A stretch of 47,088 nucleotides of DNA, from contig JAMCWQ010000077.1 in assembly GCA_023480825.1 (NCBI GenBank), positions 1 through 47,088 of the forward strand, given 5' to 3'. Source of the stretch: Chloroflexota bacterium (GTDB lineage: Bacteria; Chloroflexota; Chloroflexia; JAMCWQ01). The position numbers and the translations under genes were made by a program. Of this stretch, positions 43,181 to 47,088 are shown one piece after another (within the stretch, counting starts at the first letter, position 1; every line of letters begins with the position of its first letter). The notes beneath the pieces are model-generated. The model saw only the letters and a list, made by a program, of their open reading frames with translations. It made no database searches and had not been told where the DNA came from.

Positions 43181-43369
43181 GTGCCTTACCTCATTCTTTC
43201 ACAGTCAAATTCGAACGCTGCCAAACTCACTCGCCCAGCTCGTGAAGACCGGTCCCGTCACCAGTAGAGATGCCCCCTTCCCCCAGTATTAGGGGGAAGA
43301 GCCGGTCCTGAGCGCAGCGAAGGAGCCGGGGTTAGGGGGCGGGATCAAGGAAGGAGCTGGAGTCAGCGC

Positions 43370-44413
43370 CTATACCTGCTCCCCTCCTGCCGGCCGGCTG
43401 AACCGGGACCGGGAGCGAACGGACGATCGTGCGAGCCGGGTACCGGTGTTGTTGCCCGTCCCTGTGCCGTGCGTCCGGAAAATGGCCGCGTGCACTACGA
43501 CATCCATATAGACTAGCGCTGCTCCGGTGGCGCCTGTTCCCTCGAATCTGACGTCGTGACCCAAGGCGAGCGAGGGGAAGACTTCGCAATTGGCATCCCG
43601 TACCCTTTCCAGCAGCCTCACCGCCCGTTCGCGTCCCACGGGACCGCCTTTCTCGCCGTCGATAGCATCGAGGGAATAGCTGCGGATGAGCTTTGGCCAC
43701 AGTATGGCCGCCGTGCGCTCCTGGTCGAACAGGTCTGCGCCCGCAATATGGCCGTTCATGGCCACAATGAGCCCGGCGGCTCCCGCTACAGGGGCCAATG
43801 CCGCCTCGTAATCTTCTAGGGTTTCCCTCCGGGACCGGTAGATATCGTTCATGGCTCCGGTGCTGGACGAAACGTGCATTTCCTCCTGCTTGACGGCAAG
43901 ACTCTCCCAGATCGCCGCTTGATTAGCTGAGTGCCGTCCGGTGTTACGCAGCCCCATTCGCACCTGGGCGTCCTTCTCTCGCCTGATATCGAAATCAAGG
44001 CCTTCGCCGACTGCGAAGACATCAGATGTTTCGTGCCAACGGCCGGCTTCCACACAGGACACCGGAATGACGACTTTGTCGCCGGTGCCGACCAGGAAGC
44101 TGGCATTGACTATCCGGTTCTGCTTGCCACCGGTGATCTCCTCGCCGTCCAGCACGAGCACCATCACGTCGCCCCTATTGTGCAACACCAGTTCAGGCAC
44201 GGTGCCGCCTCCCCGCTCCCGCACGGTTACGCTTCCTTCCAGGATGGCTTCACCGAGAGTGCGGTACTCGAGCCTCGGCAGGGGATGTCCTATGCCCCTA
44301 AGGAACAGGGGGAAGACAACCATGTTCCCGTGCTCGATTCCCTCCCCGACATCCAGGGTTCTGAGCCTCTCCAAGACAGTCTGACATAGCGTTAAGTTTT
44401 CTCCGGTCTCCAT
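43370..44413 (-). CDS. ARPP-1 family domain-containing protein
   Basis: MVVFPLFLRG...YRTLGEAILEGSVTVRERGGGTVPELVLHNRGDVMVLVLDGEEITGGKQNRIVNASFLVGTGDKVVIPVSCVEAGRW. AAAGGAG upstream of ATG 44413; the ORF track begins at 44512. Confidence 0.85.
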   Translation of the reverse strand: METGENLTLCQTVLERLRTLDVGEGIEHGNMVVFPLFLRGIGHPLPRLEYRTLGEAILEGSVTVRERGGGTVPELVLHNRGDVMVLVLDGEEITGGKQNRIVNASFLVGTGDKVVIPVSCVEAGRWHETSDVFAVGEGLDFDIRREKDAQVRMGLRNTGRHSANQAAIWESLAVKQEEMHVSSSTGAMNDIYRSRRETLEDYEAALAPVAGAAGLIVAMNGHIAGADLFDQERTAAILWPKLIRSYSLDAIDGEKGGPVGRERAVRLLERVRDANCEVFPSLALGHDVRFEGTGATGAALVYMDVVVHAAIFRTHGTGTGNNTGTRLARSSVRSRSRFSRPAGGEQV

Positions 44414-44794
44414 TCTTTCGTTCTCCTTTGTGGACCAAGCCAACTTCCGTTTTTCTCTGGGCTTGCTTCCAGCCATGTATTCTTCGCACCGGTCAGAAAA
44501 ACTTCTCTCCATCTATTAATACGAACCTTGGCAGGAAAACCCTTGGTAGCTTTCCCGTGCACATTGAACCAAGTGAATTGCTTCGGCAATTCGTATACAT
44601 ATGCGGGGGGATTCGAAGATTTGGTTAGCCGGATACCTTATGATGCGAGCAGACCGGCGCACAGGTGTATAATGGAAGAGGCAGTGAGAGCCCGGCCGGA
44701 ACTCTCGCGGTGGCATCTTGTGCAGGGATCCGGGGTTCTACTGGAGATACAGGTCACGATAGCATACCCGCATGAGGGGGTGACCGCCCATCAG

Positions 44795-45376
44795 ATGAAC
44801 AGTGGTGTCACCTACTCCGAGCTTTCAGCCCTGCGAACATACGGCGTCCTCTCGGATGCTCAGCTACTGCTGCTCTACAAGAACGGTGAGGCTGAGGCCA
44901 TCGGAGCGCTCTACGCGCGGCACGCCGGGCCGCTCTACCGGTTCGCTATCCGCAAAGGACTAACCCACTCCGACAGCGACGACTTCGTTCAGGAAGTCTT
45001 CGTCAAAATCATCAACTGCATCCAGGGATTCGACGCCGGAAACGCCAATAGCGAACACTGGATTCACACCGTCAAATACTCGGTGCTCTACGACTTCTGG
45101 CGGAAGCGCGGCAGGACGGACGGGAAGAACCAACAGATTCCAGAGGATGACGAGATTCCGGACGAACATAACGATCCGGAGGATGAGATCTTGGAGCAGG
45201 AGATACACGAGGCCTATAGGCGCGCTTTCCGCTCGATTCCCAAGGAAGACCAACTTGAGATTCTCCGCGGACCGGGGCGGGGTCCGGGCCGCAAGACCTG
45301 GCATGCCGCCATGGCAAGGCTCAAAGAGAGCTTTCTCGAATACTACAATGGAGTGAGGCCTGTAAGTGTCCACTAG
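44795..45376 (+). CDS. ECF-like RNA polymerase sigma factor
   Basis: Sigma region 2-like: LLYKNGEAEAIGALYARHAGPLYRFAIRKGLTHSDSDDFVQEVFVKIINCIQGFD...WIHTVKYSVLYDFWRKRGR. ATG 44795 preferred; the ORF opens at 44528. Confidence 0.75.
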   Translation: MNSGVTYSELSALRTYGVLSDAQLLLLYKNGEAEAIGALYARHAGPLYRFAIRKGLTHSDSDDFVQEVFVKIINCIQGFDAGNANSEHWIHTVKYSVLYDFWRKRGRTDGKNQQIPEDDEIPDEHNDPEDEILEQEIHEAYRRAFRSIPKEDQLEILRGPGRGPGRKTWHAAMARLKESFLEYYNGVRPVSVH

Positions 45377-45956
45377 ATCGCCACACCAGCCGGACTACGA
45401 AAAGCGCAGCCTGGACCTCATCAACAAGATGAGGCGGTCGGCCGAGGCTGCCACGGAGCAACTCGGGCTACCCTCGGAGGCCAAGTACGACTTACTGGAT
45501 TCCATGTACGCTTCCCCTGCTAATCTCTCACTTGTCCCCGCTCTAGAGCGGGGCGCAGAGACCAATCCTCGCCTATACGAGGTAATCATGGGCTTTCTCG
45601 CCAGCTATATGCAGAACCGGATAAAGGACTTCCAGTCTCTCTGGCAAGACCTGCGGCGGGCGGAAGGGCTGGCATTGGCACCGATGCTCGCTCTAGAGGA
45701 CGTGCATTACTGCATTGCCGCCCCGCCAGACATGGAAGAACAACCACGTCTGGCCATGCCGAGGCTCTCCACCCGCCGCCGGTCGGAGCTCCTCGGCATT
45801 GTAGACGTGATGACGTGGTGGCTTGAACAGGAAGCTGAGACGGGGAAGCCGGTTGAGGAGAAAGCCATCGTCGATTATGCTACGCAGCAAGGCTGTTCGC
45901 CCAAGCTAGCCCGCTCAATGGCTGAGTACCTGGCGAAACTGAAGACAGGCGGCTAG
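45366..45956 (+). CDS. Hypothetical soluble protein overlapping the sigma factor gene
   Basis: 196-aa ORF, GTG start inside the end of the sigma gene (11-nt overlap). No TM segment or recognised domain. Confidence 0.65.
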   Translation: MSTRSPHQPDYEKRSLDLINKMRRSAEAATEQLGLPSEAKYDLLDSMYASPANLSLVPALERGAETNPRLYEVIMGFLASYMQNRIKDFQSLWQDLRRAEGLALAPMLALEDVHYCIAAPPDMEEQPRLAMPRLSTRRRSELLGIVDVMTWWLEQEAETGKPVEEKAIVDYATQQGCSPKLARSMAEYLAKLKTGG

Positions 45957-46112
45957 CGCGCGGAAGACCAACCACTAACCCTCTTCTTGGCCAGCGGTCA
46001 TTTACGAATTGATGGCGGTTAAGGTAGGTTGGGCCCCATACTGGGATGGTGGTACAGCCAAGAACAGCTTGGCATTAACACTAGTTAGAGGTGCAGAAGA
46101 GGAAGGCGAGAA

Positions 46113-47088
46113 ATGGCCACGACCGGTGACGGACCAGAGGAGGTCGATGACCTCGGGCTGGACCAGAAGGCGCTCGAGGCCCTCATTGTAGATAACCCGG
46201 ATCTGGAACGGCTGGAGGCTCTTCTCGGCCAGTTCAACATATTTGAAGCCATCGGGGCGGTGCGGCAGGAAGTTCGCCACTCCAATTTCCTCTCGTTTCT
46301 GCTGAACCCTCGTGAGACGCACGGACTGGGCGATGAGTTTGCTAAGCGGTTCCTTCAGAGGGTGCTTCTAACGAGCCCACAGCCGGAAATGCCCTTGAGA
46401 CCCATAGACCTCGACCTATGGTCCCTTGACGGACTAGTTATTCAGCGGGAGTGGGAAAACGTCGACATTCTCCTGCTTGATGAGTCCCATAAGTTGGCCG
46501 CGATTATCGAGAATAAGATCGACAGCACCGAGCGCCCAGGCCAGTTACACAGGTATTGGAACAGCACTAGCCAGCATTACCCCGGCTGGAGTATTGTAGG
46601 TCTCTACCTCACACCTAGTGGTGACGCCCCCGAGTGTGACATGTATTTGGCAGTTGGCTATAGCGTCGTGTGTGCCACACTAGAAAACCTGGTTGGCAGC
46701 CGGGCAGCATCGATGGGGCCTGATGTGCTCACGATGCTCCGGCACTATACCCAGATGCTCAGGAGGCATATCGTGGGAGAGTCTGAGATAGACTTGTTAT
46801 GCCGACAAATCTACCGAAAGCACCAACGAGCGCTGGACATAGTCTTCGAGCGCCGCCCTGATAGGCAGTCCGAGGTGCGGGTGATGGTAGAGGAGCTTAT
46901 CAGGGCAACACCCGGGCTGGTTCTCGACAGGACGTCGAAGACCTATATCGACTTCGGCGTCAGTGCCTGGGATGTCCCAGCCCTACTGGTAGGGAAGGGC
47001 TATACGATTTCTGGGCGGATACTGACATTCGAGTTCGCTAACAACGTGGACAACTTGAAGCTTCGTCTCGTCATTGGCCCTGGGCCGA
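46113..47088 (+). CDS. PD-(D/E)XK nuclease superfamily protein (PDDEXK_4-like), truncated by right edge
   Basis: Manual translation from ATG 46113: ...RQEVRHSNFLSFLLNPRETHGLGDEFAKRFLQ...REWENVDILLLDESHKLAAIIENKIDSTERPGQLHRYWNSTSQHYPGWSIVGLYLTPSG... Absent from the ORF track because it is open-ended. Confidence 0.82.
   Translation, partial: MATTGDGPEEVDDLGLDQKALEALIVDNPDLERLEALLGQFNIFEAIGAVRQEVRHSNFLSFLLNPRETHGLGDEFAKRFLQRVLLTSPQPEMPLRPIDLDLWSLDGLVIQREWENVDILLLDESHKLAAIIENKIDSTERPGQLHRYWNSTSQHYPGWSIVGLYLTPSGDAPECDMYLAVGYSVVCATLENLVGSRAASMGPDVLTMLRHYTQMLRRHIVGESEIDLLCRQIYRKHQRALDIVFERRPDRQSEVRVMVEELIRATPGLVLDRTSKTYIDFGVSAWDVPALLVGKGYTISGRILTFEFANNVDNLKLRLVIGPGP

Overview
The window is mostly a bacterial housekeeping chromosome segment. 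Its gene content and protein style suggest Chloroflexota, possibly Dehalococcoidia-like; this is inference and untested. In order it carries: the start of an FAD-dependent oxidoreductase; a membrane pyrophosphatase; secF and secD; gltX; an XPB-helicase-associated-domain protein divergent from recA-recX; an MBL-fold hydrolase; pyrG; a complete F-type ATP synthase operon (atpZ-B-E-F-H-A-G-D-C); murA-mreB-HD protein-rodA; gatCA; an FtsB/DivIC-like gene; two CAT-anticodon tRNAs; tilS-hpt-ftsH; several small conserved genes; a CCA-adding enzyme; tRNA-Gly(CCC); and a RelE/ParE-type toxin-antitoxin pair. From about 38.6 kb the content is more accessory: a lone molybdopterin-binding dehydrogenase subunit, a secreted protein with a Pro/Thr linker and a small Cys/His domain, an ARPP-1-like protein, an ECF-like sigma factor overlapping a protein of unknown function, and a PD-(D/E)XK nuclease-like ORF running off the right edge. 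The observations I rate highest are an apparent frameshift in rodA, a perfect 36-bp palindrome between recA and recX, the overlapping sigma factor/unknown pair next to the nuclease-like ORF, the CAT tRNAs beside tilS, and a recurring extended -10 promoter pattern. I do not see decisive evidence for a wholly new system; the 43.4-47.1 kb block is the best candidate. No CRISPR array, rRNA or recognisable transposase was seen.
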